64,000 bases of DNA, from assembly GCF_001427125.1 (NCBI RefSeq), contig NZ_LMGK01000021.1, forward strand, positions 148,138 through 212,137, in the 5' to 3' direction. A model generated the notes under the pieces. It saw only the letters and a program-made list of their open reading frames with translations, made no database searches and was not told where the DNA came from. Origin of the DNA: Pseudomonas sp. Root562. GTDB taxonomy: Bacteria; Pseudomonadota; Gammaproteobacteria; Pseudomonadales; Pseudomonadaceae. Each line of letters opens with the position of its first letter. The first letter of the stretch is position 1. Of the stretch, positions 14,941-23,412 are shown piece by piece. A program made the translations under genes and the position numbers.

Positions 14941-16386
14941 TTAGCCTTCGAGCTTGCTTTTCAGCAATTCGTTCACCTGCTGCGGGTTGGCCTTGCCTTT
15001 GGAGGCTTTCATGGCCTGGCCGACGAAGAAGCCGAACATCTTGCCGCGCTTGGCTTCGTCTGCCGCGCGGTATTGCTCGACCTGTTCGGCGTTGGCCGCG
15101 AGCATTTCGTCCAGCACCGCCGAGATGGCGCCGGTGTCGGTCACTTGCTTGAGGCCACGCTTGTCGATGATCTCGTCGGCACTGCCTTCGCCGTTGGCCA
15201 TCGCTTCAAACACTACCTTGGCAATCTTGCCGGAGATGGTGTTGTCCTTGATGCGCAACAGCATGCCGCCCAGTTGCTCGGCAGAAACCGGCGACTGTTC
15301 GATGTCCAGGCCTTGCTTGTTGAGCAGGCTGCCCAGTTCGACCATCACCCAGTTCGCCGCCAGTTTGGCGTCGCCGCCGATGCTCGCGACTTTCTCGAAG
15401 TAATCGGCTTGTTCGCGGCTGGTGGCCAAGACGTTGGCGTCGTACACCGACAGGCCGAATTGCGCCTGGAAGCGCTCGCGCTTTTGCGGTGGCAATTCCG
15501 GCAGGGTGGCGCGCACGTCGTCGAGGAACGCGTTCTCGATGACCACTGGCAGCAGGTCAGGATCGGGGAAATAACGGTAGTCGTTGGCTTCCTCTTTACT
15601 GCGCATCGGACGGGTTTCGTCCTTGTTCGGATCGTACAGGCGTGTCTGCTGGATCACCTTGCCGCCATCTTCGATCAGCTCGATCTGACGCTGGATTTCG
15701 CTGTTGATCGCCTTTTCGATGAAGCGGAACGAGTTGACGTTCTTGATCTCGCACCGGGTGCCGAACTCGACCTGGCCTTTCGGGCGGATCGACACGTTGC
15801 AGTCGCAACGCAGCGAACCTTCGGCCATGTTGCCATCGCAAATCCCCAGATAACGCACCAGTGCGTGGATCGCCTTGACGTAAGCCACGGCTTCCTTGGC
15901 GCTGCGCATGTCCGGCTCGGAGACGATTTCCAGCAGTGGCGTGCCGGCACGGTTCAGGTCGATGCCGCTGGCGCCGCTGAACTCTTCGTGCAGGCTCTTG
16001 CCGGCGTCTTCTTCCAGGTGCGCTCGGGTGATGCCGACACGTTTGACCGTGCCGTCTTCCAGGGCGATGTCCAGGTGGCCCTTGCCGACGATCGGCAATT
16101 CCATCTGGCTGATCTGGTAGCCCTTGGGCAGGTCCGGGTAGAAGTAGTTCTTGCGGGCGAACACGTTGTGCTGGCCGATCTCGGCGTCGATCGCCAGACC
16201 GAACATCACCGCCATGCGCACCGCTTCCTGGTTCAGCACCGGCAGCACACCGGGCATGCCCAGGTCGATCAGGCTGGCCTGGGTGTTCGGCTCGGAACCG
16301 AAGGTGGTGGAACTACCGGAAAAGATTTTCGACCGGGTGGTGAGCTGAGTGTGAATCTCCAGCCCGATCACGACTTCCCATTGCAT
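14941..16386 (-). CDS. gatB: Asp-tRNA(Asn)/Glu-tRNA(Gln) amidotransferase subunit B
   Basis: 481 residues. GatB binds misacylated tRNA and phosphorylates its side chain so that ammonia from GatA can amidate it. The opening WEVVIGLEIHTQLTT, then KNYFYPDLPKGYQISQ, the metal-binding EGSLRCDCNVSIRP and the tail domain near NPQQVNELLKSKL are all present. Last gene of gatC-gatA-gatB, 10 bp behind gatA. Confidence 0.97.
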   Translation of the reverse strand: MQWEVVIGLEIHTQLTTRSKIFSGSSTTFGSEPNTQASLIDLGMPGVLPVLNQEAVRMAVMFGLAIDAEIGQHNVFARKNYFYPDLPKGYQISQMELPIVGKGHLDIALEDGTVKRVGITRAHLEEDAGKSLHEEFSGASGIDLNRAGTPLLEIVSEPDMRSAKEAVAYVKAIHALVRYLGICDGNMAEGSLRCDCNVSIRPKGQVEFGTRCEIKNVNSFRFIEKAINSEIQRQIELIEDGGKVIQQTRLYDPNKDETRPMRSKEEANDYRYFPDPDLLPVVIENAFLDDVRATLPELPPQKRERFQAQFGLSVYDANVLATSREQADYFEKVASIGGDAKLAANWVMVELGSLLNKQGLDIEQSPVSAEQLGGMLLRIKDNTISGKIAKVVFEAMANGEGSADEIIDKRGLKQVTDTGAISAVLDEMLAANAEQVEQYRAADEAKRGKMFGFFVGQAMKASKGKANPQQVNELLKSKLEG

Positions 16387-16396
16387 GTGTGTCTCC

Positions 16397-17848
16397 TCAG
16401 AAGCCGGTTGGGGTGCGGGTGTGCCAGTCAGTATTCAATTGATACTGGTGGGCAACGTTCAACAGGCGGCCTTCCTGGAAATACGGAGCGAGCAGTTGCA
16501 CGCCGACCGGCAGGCCGTCGACAAAACCTGCCGGCATCGACAGGCCCGGCAGGCCCGCGAGGTTGGCGGTGATGGTGTAGACGTCTTCCAGGTAAGCAGC
16601 GACCGGGTCGCTGTTCTTGGCGCCGAGCTTCCAGGCCGGGTTCGGCGTGGTTGGGCCGAGGATGATGTCGACCTCATTGAAGGCCGCCATGAAGTCGTTC
16701 TTGATCAAGCGACGGATCTTCTGCGCCTTCAGGTAGTAGGCATCGTAGTAACCGGCGGACAGCGCGTAGGCGCCGACCATGATCCGGCGCTGCACTTCCG
16801 GCCCGAAGCCTTCGCCGCGAGAGCGTTTGTACAGGTCGATCAGATTGACCGGGTTTTCGCAGCGATAACCGAAGCGCACGCCGTCGAAACGCGACAGGTT
16901 GGACGAGGCTTCCGCCGGGGCGATCACGTAGTACGCCGGAATAGCGTGCTGCATGTTCGGCAGACTGATTTCCTTGATCACGGCGCCGAGCTTTTTCAGC
17001 TCTTCGACACTGGCCATGATCAGGTCGGCGATGCGTGGGTCCAGACCTGCGCTGAAATATTCCTTCGGCACGCCGATGCGCAGGCCTTGCAGCGAGCCGT
17101 TGAGGCTGGCGCTGTAATCAGGCACGGGCTCGTCGATGCTGGTGGAGTCGTTCGGATCGAAACCGGCCATGCCTTGCAACAAAATCGCACAGTCTTCGGC
17201 GGTGCGCGCCATCGGGCCGCCCTGATCGAGGCTGGACGCGTAAGCGATCATGCCCCAACGCGACACGCGACCGTACGTCGGTTTCAGGCCTGTAAGGTTG
17301 GTCAATGCAGCGGGCTGACGAATGGAACCACCGGTGTCGGTGCCGGTCGCCGCTGGCAGCAGACGAGCGGCGACTGCCGCCGCCGAACCACCGGACGAAC
17401 CACCCGGCACGTGTTCCAGGTTCCACGGGTTTTTCACCGGGCCGTAGTAGCTCGACTCGTTGGCCGAACCCATGGCAAATTCGTCCATGTTGGTCTTGCC
17501 CAGGGTTACAGCCCCGGCAGCGGCCAGCTTGGCGACGACGGTGGCGTCGTACGGTGCCTTGAAGTTGTCGAGCATCTTCGAGCCGCAGCTGGTGCGAATA
17601 CCCTGGGTGCAGAACAGGTCCTTGTGGGCGATCGGCGCGCCCAGCAGCGCGCCGCTCTCACCATTGGCCCGGCGGGCGTCAGCGGCTTTCGCCTGCGACA
17701 GCGCCAGGTCTTCGGTGAGGCTGATGAAGCTGTTGAGCTGAGGATCGAGTTGGGCGATGCGCGCCAGCAGGACTTTGGTCAGCTCTTCGGAAGAAAACTT
17801 TTTATCGGCGAGTCCGCGGGCGATCTCGGCCAGAGTCAATTGATGCAT
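16397..17848 (-). CDS. gatA: Asp-tRNA(Asn)/Glu-tRNA(Gln) amidotransferase subunit A
   Basis: 483 residues, an amidase-signature enzyme that releases ammonia from glutamine for GatB. The catalytic Lys lies in PIAHKDLFCTQG (about residue 76), the cis-Ser and nucleophile Ser in PGGSSGGSAAAVAARL and GTDTGGSIRQPAAL. Full length for the family. The start ATG at 17848 is 16 bp behind gatC, with an AAAGGGAAAGAGCC lead. Confidence 0.97.
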   Translation of the reverse strand: MHQLTLAEIARGLADKKFSSEELTKVLLARIAQLDPQLNSFISLTEDLALSQAKAADARRANGESGALLGAPIAHKDLFCTQGIRTSCGSKMLDNFKAPYDATVVAKLAAAGAVTLGKTNMDEFAMGSANESSYYGPVKNPWNLEHVPGGSSGGSAAAVAARLLPAATGTDTGGSIRQPAALTNLTGLKPTYGRVSRWGMIAYASSLDQGGPMARTAEDCAILLQGMAGFDPNDSTSIDEPVPDYSASLNGSLQGLRIGVPKEYFSAGLDPRIADLIMASVEELKKLGAVIKEISLPNMQHAIPAYYVIAPAEASSNLSRFDGVRFGYRCENPVNLIDLYKRSRGEGFGPEVQRRIMVGAYALSAGYYDAYYLKAQKIRRLIKNDFMAAFNEVDIILGPTTPNPAWKLGAKNSDPVAAYLEDVYTITANLAGLPGLSMPAGFVDGLPVGVQLLAPYFQEGRLLNVAHQYQLNTDWHTRTPTGF

Positions 17849-17864
17849 TGCAGGCTCTTTCCCT

Positions 17865-18152
17865 TTAGTCGATGACTTTCGGAACCAGGTACAGGCCGTT
17901 TTCGACCGCTGGTGCGATGGACTGGTAGGCCTCGCGGTTATTGGTCTCGGTCACGACGTCTGCACGCAGGCGCTGGCTGGCTTCCAGTGGGTGAGCCAGC
18001 GGTTCGATACCGTCGGTATTGACCGCCTGCATTTCGTCGACCAGCCCGAGAATGCTGTTGAGGGCCGAAGTGATGTGTGGAAGATCGGCATCATTGAGGC
18101 CAAGGCAGGCCAGATGAGCGATTTTTTCCACGTCGGAGCGTTCAAGCGCCAT
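17865..18152 (-). CDS. gatC: Asp-tRNA(Asn)/Glu-tRNA(Gln) amidotransferase subunit C
   Basis: 95 residues, usual for GatC, the small subunit that holds GatA and GatB together. Typical features are VEKIAHLACLGL at the N-terminus, ILGLVDEMQAVNTDGIEPLAHP in the middle and the C-terminal PKVID. First gene of the unit, divergent from mreB across 211 bp. Confidence 0.95.
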   Translation of the reverse strand: MALERSDVEKIAHLACLGLNDADLPHITSALNSILGLVDEMQAVNTDGIEPLAHPLEASQRLRADVVTETNNREAYQSIAPAVENGLYLVPKVID

Positions 18153-18363
18153 TGGGATTCTCCAGTGGAAAACAAAACGGACGGCGTCCGTGTGTTAGAT
18201 TGTCGGAACACTACCGCACTTCTACGGTCATAAGGCCGCGATTGTGGGGCTTGGTGCACAGAAAAGCGGCCAATTTAACATATTGGCGCCTTGCCCAAAA
18301 TCCCTGTCGTTGTTAGAGTTTGCCGCACTTTTTTACCCACGCGTTGCCTAGGGTCCCTTTCCC

Positions 18364-19401
18364 ATGTTCAAGAAACTGCGTGGCATGTTTTCCAGCGATC
18401 TTTCCATTGACCTGGGCACTGCCAACACCCTTATTTACGTGCGCGAGCGCGGTATCGTCCTGAATGAGCCATCGGTTGTGGCCATTCGGACACACGGTAA
18501 CCAGAAAAGTGTCGTGGCTGTCGGCACCGAAGCGAAGCGCATGCTGGGCCGTACGCCAGGCAACATTGCTGCCATTCGTCCGATGAAAGACGGCGTGATC
18601 GCCGATTTCAGCGTTTGCGAAAAGATGCTGCAGTATTTCATCAACAAGGTTCACGAAAACAGCTTCCTGCAGCCCAGCCCTCGTGTGCTGATCTGCGTCC
18701 CGTGCAAATCCACCCAGGTTGAGCGTCGTGCCATCCGTGAGTCGGCCCTTGGTGCCGGTGCCCGCGAAGTGTTCCTGATCGAAGAGCCGATGGCCGCTGC
18801 GATCGGTGCCGGCCTTCCGGTTGAAGAAGCTCGCGGTTCGATGGTTGTCGATATCGGTGGCGGTACCACCGAAATCGCACTGATCTCCCTGAACGGTGTG
18901 GTGTACGCCGAATCCGTACGTGTGGGCGGCGACCGTTTCGACGAAGCGATCATCACTTACGTACGTCGCAACTACGGCAGCCTGATCGGCGAATCCACCG
19001 CCGAGCGCATCAAGCAGGAAATCGGTACGGCCTACCCGGGCGGTGAAGTTCGTGAAGTCGACGTTCGTGGCCGTAACCTGGCTGAAGGCGTTCCACGCGC
19101 ATTCACCCTGAACTCCAACGAAGTGCTGGAAGCTCTGCAGGAGTCTTTGGCCACCATCGTTCAGGCAGTGAAAAGCGCCCTGGAGCAATCGCCTCCGGAA
19201 CTGGCTTCCGATATCGCCGAGCGTGGTCTGGTGCTGACCGGTGGTGGCGCCTTGCTGCGCGACCTCGACAAGCTGCTGGCCCAGGAAACCGGTCTGCCGG
19301 TGATCGTCGCCGAAGACCCGCTGACCTGCGTTGCTCGCGGCGGTGGCCGTGCATTGGAAATGATGGATAAACACACCATGGATCTGCTTTCCAGCGAATA
19401 A
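18364..19401 (+). CDS. mreB: rod shape-determining actin MreB
   Basis: 345 residues. This actin-like protein forms membrane-bound filaments that guide side-wall peptidoglycan synthesis. The N-terminal amphipathic stretch MFKKLRGMFSS, phosphate loops IDLGTANTLIYV and VVDIGGGTTEIALISL and the adenosine motif LTGGGALLRDLDKLL are clear. First gene of mreBCD. A hairpin at 19435-19458 separates it from mreC, which would let mreB be made in excess. Confidence 0.97.
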   Translation: MFKKLRGMFSSDLSIDLGTANTLIYVRERGIVLNEPSVVAIRTHGNQKSVVAVGTEAKRMLGRTPGNIAAIRPMKDGVIADFSVCEKMLQYFINKVHENSFLQPSPRVLICVPCKSTQVERRAIRESALGAGAREVFLIEEPMAAAIGAGLPVEEARGSMVVDIGGGTTEIALISLNGVVYAESVRVGGDRFDEAIITYVRRNYGSLIGESTAERIKQEIGTAYPGGEVREVDVRGRNLAEGVPRAFTLNSNEVLEALQESLATIVQAVKSALEQSPPELASDIAERGLVLTGGGALLRDLDKLLAQETGLPVIVAEDPLTCVARGGGRALEMMDKHTMDLLSSE

Positions 19402-19434
19402 GTCGCCGGAACGCCTCTATGTTGTTGAGCGCGC

Positions 19435-19458
19435 AGGCGGCACTTTGCAGTGCTGCCT
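19435..19458 (+). terminator. hairpin after mreB
   Basis: AGGCGGCACT and AGTGCTGCCT pair around TTGC with one G-T wobble; a loose T-rich stretch follows. It lies 33 bp behind the mreB stop, within the mreBCD unit, so partial termination is likely. Confidence 0.55.
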
Positions 19459-19544
19459 GTTCGCGTTTATCTTCTGTCACTCTGCATCCAGGCCGGTTTG
19501 CTGCCGTATGAATAAAGAGAACATTTGCCTGGGAGGAGCGGCTT

Positions 19545-20702
19545 ATTAAACCGCTTTTCACCAAGGGTCCCTCACTGGGCGTGCGCTTGTTGGTGCTGGT
19601 CGTGCTTTCGGTCGCGCTGATGGTGGTCGATGCCCGCTTCACACTGCTCAAGCCAGTGCGTAGCCAAATGTCGCTGGTGTTGATGCAGTCTTACTGGATC
19701 ACCGACCTGCCGCAGCGGCTATGGCAAGGTGTCGCCAGCCAGTTTGGCAGCCGGACCGAACTCGTCGCCGAAAACGAAAAACTCAAGACTGAAAACCTGC
19801 TGTTGCAGGGGCGCATGCAAAAGCTTGCCGCCCTGACCGAGCAGAACGTCCGGCTGCGCGAGTTGCTGAACTCTTCGGCACTGGTCAACGAGAAGGTCGA
19901 AGTGGCCGAGTTGATCGGCATGGACCCTAATCCGTTCACCCATCGCATCATCATCAACAAAGGTGAGCGCGACGGTGTGGTTCTCGGTCAGCCGGTACTC
20001 GATGCCCGCGGCCTGATGGGCCAGGTGGTGGAGTTGATGCCGTACACCTCCCGCGTACTGTTGCTGACCGATACCACCCACAGCATTCCGGTGCAGGTCA
20101 ACCGCAACGGCTTGCGCGCAATTGCCAGTGGCACCGGTAATCCGGAGCGCCTGGAGCTGCGTCATGTGGCCGACACCGCCGACATCAAGGAAGGCGATCT
20201 GTTGGTCAGCTCCGGTCTGGGGCAGCGTTTCCCGGCCGGTTATCCGGTCGCGACGGTCAAGGAAGTGATTCACGATTCCGGCCAGCCATTCGCCATTGTC
20301 CGTGCGGTGCCGACTGCAGCACTGAATCGCAGCCGTTACCTGCTGCTGGTGTTCAGCGACACCCGTACCCCGGAAGAGCGTGCCAACGATGCCGCCCAGG
20401 CGCAGGAATCCCTGGATGCGCAGGGCGGTGGGCCGGTTATTCCGGCGACCGTGCCCAAACCGGCGCTCGTCCCGTCAGCCGTTGCAGCTCCTGCGACACC
20501 GGCAGCGGCCACACCGGCAGCCCCGGCGACCACACCGCCTGCCGCCACACCGGTCAAGCCAACGGCCACGCACCCGGCCGCCCCTAAACCGCCTGCGACC
20601 GCACCCGCTGCCGCCAAACCACCGGCCGCTCAACCTGCCGTCGTCAAGCCTGCTGCCAAACCGCCAGTCTCTGCGCCGGCTACTCCTGGGGGACGAGAAT
20701 AA
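19545..20702 (+). CDS. mreC: rod shape-determining protein MreC
   Basis: A bitopic membrane protein linking MreB to the wall synthases. With the start used here it has 385 residues: membrane helix about residues 14-33, coiled coil about 65-100 (ENEKLKTENLLLQGRMQKL), beta domains to about 275, then a Pro/Ala-rich tail of about 100 residues. No ATG exists at the N-terminus. GGGAGGAG at 19531-19538 is correctly placed for an ATT at 19545, giving (M)KPLFTKGPSLGVRLL; the alternative GTG at 19581 has no ribosome-binding site and would cut into the lead before the helix. The ATT start is inference. Its stop overlaps the mreD start by one base. Confidence 0.9.
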   Translation: MKPLFTKGPSLGVRLLVLVVLSVALMVVDARFTLLKPVRSQMSLVLMQSYWITDLPQRLWQGVASQFGSRTELVAENEKLKTENLLLQGRMQKLAALTEQNVRLRELLNSSALVNEKVEVAELIGMDPNPFTHRIIINKGERDGVVLGQPVLDARGLMGQVVELMPYTSRVLLLTDTTHSIPVQVNRNGLRAIASGTGNPERLELRHVADTADIKEGDLLVSSGLGQRFPAGYPVATVKEVIHDSGQPFAIVRAVPTAALNRSRYLLLVFSDTRTPEERANDAAQAQESLDAQGGGPVIPATVPKPALVPSAVAAPATPAAATPAAPATTPPAATPVKPTATHPAAPKPPATAPAAAKPPAAQPAVVKPAAKPPVSAPATPGGRE

Positions 20703-21193
20703 TGGTCGGTGTTACTGCCTCCCGAAATGGCTGGATCGTCTGGCTGACATTCGCCATCGGTTTGCTGCTCAGCGTTTCGCCGCTGCCGCAATTCATGGAA
20801 ATCCTGCGTCCGCTGTGGCTGGCGCTGTTGCTCGCGTTCTGGGCGCTGGCCTTGCCGCAGAAGGTCGGGATGGTCACCGCGTGGTGCCTGGGCCTGGCCG
20901 AAGACGTGCTCTACGGTACGCTGCTGGGCCAGAACGCATTGATCCTGACTCTCATCACTTACCTGGTCCTGGCGCTGCAACAACGTCTGCGGATGTTCCC
21001 GATGTGGCAGCAGAGCCTGGTGATACTGGTGATCTTCGGTCTCGCGCAGTTGGTCCAGTTGTGGCTCAGCGCCCTGACCGGTAACCGTCAGCCAACCCTG
21101 GCGCTGGTGTTGCCGGCGCTGGTCAGCGCCTTGCTCTGGCCCTGGATCAGCTTCGGTTTGCGCGGATTGCGTCGACGCTACAAAATCAATTAA
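20702..21193 (+). CDS. mreD: rod shape-determining protein MreD
   Basis: 163 residues, about five membrane helices, the normal size. MreD works with MreC and RodA/PBP2 in the elongation complex. Recognisable by GLLLSVSPLPQFMEILRP near the N-terminus and GLAEDVLYGTLLGQNAL in the middle. TAATG overlap with mreC means coupled translation. Confidence 0.93.
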   Translation: MVGVTASRNGWIVWLTFAIGLLLSVSPLPQFMEILRPLWLALLLAFWALALPQKVGMVTAWCLGLAEDVLYGTLLGQNALILTLITYLVLALQQRLRMFPMWQQSLVILVIFGLAQLVQLWLSALTGNRQPTLALVLPALVSALLWPWISFGLRGLRRRYKIN

Positions 21194-21225
21194 TTCGCTC
21201 AGGCATTAGACAGGGAGAGGTCTTG

Positions 21226-21822
21226 ATGAAACGGTTGTACCTCGCCTCTGGTTCGCCGCGTCGGCGTGAACTGCTTACGCAGATCGGCGTACCGTTTTCC
21301 GTCATCAGTGCGGATATCGATGAAACCCCTTTGATCCATGAAACCCCGTCGGCCTATGTCGAGCGCCTGGCGCGCGGCAAGGCCGAGGCCGGGCAGCGTA
21401 CGGTCGTGTCTGAAGAATCGTTCTGTGTGCTCGGCGCCGATACCGCCGTGGTGCTCGACGGAAAAATTCTTGGCAAACCGCTTGATGAAGCCGACGCGTG
21501 CGCCATGCTGATGATGTTGTCCGGCAACGAACATCAGGTGCTGACCGCAATTGCCGTGCTTGAAGGCGAGCATTGCGAGTCTCGGGTAATTACCAGCCTG
21601 GTGCGTTTTCGCCCGATCACGCGTGACGAGGCCGCGGCCTATTGGGCCAGCGGCGAGCCGCAGGACAAGGCCGGCGGCTACGGCATACAAGGGCTGGGCG
21701 CGGTGTTTGTCGCCGGGCTCAATGGAAGTTACTCGGCGGTGGTCGGACTGCCGCTGTGCGAAACCTTCGAGGTGCTCGGCCATTTCGGCATACCCTGTTG
21801 GCAAACCCATAACGCGCGTTGA
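21226..21822 (+). CDS. maf: Maf-family nucleotide pyrophosphatase (YhdE type)
   Basis: 198 residues. Hydrolyses dTTP/UTP (and modified nucleotides) to monophosphates, a house-cleaning role; long linked to septum inhibition. Signature SGSPRRRELLTQIG at the N-terminus, the Asp in LGADTAVVLDGKILGKP and the specificity region DKAGGYGIQGLGAVFV place it with YhdE. The ATG at 21226 is preferred over the TTG directly before it; GGGAGAGG lies at 21213-21220. Downstream of mreD as usual in gammaproteobacteria. Confidence 0.93.
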   Translation: MKRLYLASGSPRRRELLTQIGVPFSVISADIDETPLIHETPSAYVERLARGKAEAGQRTVVSEESFCVLGADTAVVLDGKILGKPLDEADACAMLMMLSGNEHQVLTAIAVLEGEHCESRVITSLVRFRPITRDEAAAYWASGEPQDKAGGYGIQGLGAVFVAGLNGSYSAVVGLPLCETFEVLGHFGIPCWQTHNAR

Positions 21823-21879
21823 GCGTCGTACTGAACAGATGCGGCCATTACCGTGAACATGCCTGAACGAGACCCTGCC

Positions 21880-23337
21880 ATGAGCGAAGAGATCCTGATC
21901 AACATCACGCCGATGGAATCGCGCGTGGCGGTGGTCGAAAACGGTGTCCTGCAAGAGGTTCACGTCGAACGCACGCAAAAGCGCGGGATCGTCGGCAACA
22001 TCTATAAAGGCAAGGTTGTGCGGGTATTGCCGGGCATGCAGGCGGCATTTGTCGATATCGGCCTGGATCGCGCCGCCTTCATTCATGCATCGGAAATTTC
22101 CCTGCGCGAGGGGCCGGCGGTCGAGAGCATCAGCGCGCTGGTGCATGAAGGCCAGAGCCTGGTAGTGCAAGTCACCAAGGATCCGATCGGCTCAAAAGGC
22201 GCACGGTTGACCACGCAACTGTCGATCCCTTCGCGCTATCTGGTCTACATGCCGCGCACCGCACATGTTGGCATTTCGCTGAAGATCGAGGATGAAGCCG
22301 AGCGCGACCGCCTCAAGCAAGTGGTCACCGATTGCGTTGCCAAAGAGGGCATCAAGGAAGCCGGCGGATTTATCCTGCGTACAGCAGCCGAAGGGGCCGG
22401 GGCCGATGAAATCCTCATGGACATCCGCTATCTGCGCAGGCTGTGGGACCAGATCAGCGAGCAAATCAAAACCATCAGCGCACCGAGCGTGATCTACGAA
22501 GATCTCGGCCTGGCGTTGCGTACCCTGCGCGATCTGGTGAGCCCCAAGATTGAGAAAATCCGCATCGATTCCCGGGAAACGTTCCAGAAAACCACGCAGT
22601 TTGTCGCCGAACTGATGCCGGAGATCGCCGATCGTCTGGAACACTACCCCGGCGAGCGGCCGATTTTCGATCTGTATGGCGTCGAAGACGAAATCCAGAA
22701 AGCCCTGGAGCGCAAAGTGCCGCTCAAGTCCGGTGGTTATCTGGTGGTCGACCCGGCGGAAGCCATGAGTACCATCGACGTCAACACCGGCGCGTTTGTC
22801 GGTCACCGCAACCTCGAAGAAACCATTTTCAAGACCAACCTCGAAGCGGCGACTGCCATTGCTCGTCAACTGCGTCTGCGCAACCTCGGCGGGATCATCA
22901 TCATCGACTTCATCGACATGGAAGATGAAGAGCATCAGCGCCAGGTGCTGCGCACGCTGGAGAAGCAGCTCGAACGGGATCACGCCAAGACCAACATCAT
23001 TGGCATCACAGAGCTTGGCCTGGTGCAGATGACCCGCAAACGCACCCGGGAGAGTCTCGAACAAGTGCTTTGCGAGCCGTGCACGAGTTGCCAGGGCCGC
23101 GGCAAGTTGAAGACTCCGGAAACCGTTTGCTACGAAATTTTCCGCGAAATTCTCCGTGAGGCGCGCGCCTATCAGGCGGAAGGCTATCGTGTATTGGCGA
23201 ACCAGAAAGTTGTCGACCGACTGCTCGATGAAGAGTCGGGCAACGTCGCCGAACTCGAAGGTTTCATCGGGCGCACCATCCGTTTTCAGGTGGAAACCAT
23301 GTACTCCCAGGAACAATACGACGTGGTGTTGCTCTGA
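21880..23337 (+). CDS. rng: ribonuclease G
   Basis: 485 residues. Endonuclease that matures the 5' end of 16S rRNA and degrades some mRNAs. N-terminal S1 domain (about 35-130, GIVGNIYKGKVVRVLPGMQAAFVDIG), catalytic Asp pair in STIDVNTGAFVG and IIDFIDMEDEEHQ, and the zinc-link CEPCTSCQGRG that joins dimers. It lacks the long acidic tail of RNase E. The ATG at 21880 gives the standard MSEEILIN start; the upstream GTG would add nine unconserved residues. Confidence 0.95.
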   Translation: MSEEILINITPMESRVAVVENGVLQEVHVERTQKRGIVGNIYKGKVVRVLPGMQAAFVDIGLDRAAFIHASEISLREGPAVESISALVHEGQSLVVQVTKDPIGSKGARLTTQLSIPSRYLVYMPRTAHVGISLKIEDEAERDRLKQVVTDCVAKEGIKEAGGFILRTAAEGAGADEILMDIRYLRRLWDQISEQIKTISAPSVIYEDLGLALRTLRDLVSPKIEKIRIDSRETFQKTTQFVAELMPEIADRLEHYPGERPIFDLYGVEDEIQKALERKVPLKSGGYLVVDPAEAMSTIDVNTGAFVGHRNLEETIFKTNLEAATAIARQLRLRNLGGIIIIDFIDMEDEEHQRQVLRTLEKQLERDHAKTNIIGITELGLVQMTRKRTRESLEQVLCEPCTSCQGRGKLKTPETVCYEIFREILREARAYQAEGYRVLANQKVVDRLLDEESGNVAELEGFIGRTIRFQVETMYSQEQYDVVLL

Positions 23338-23412
23338 GTCGCTGCGTCGTGATTTTTCCACAATGGCTGGCCTCAGCTTTTTGCAAAACATTTGCCATGG
23401 GAGCCAACTGAC

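Noticed and set aside
14941..18152. gatCAB as a transferred block because most E. coli-like bacteria lack it
   Set aside because: Pseudomonads carry gatCAB beside mreB as a normal core feature, and composition matches the neighbours.
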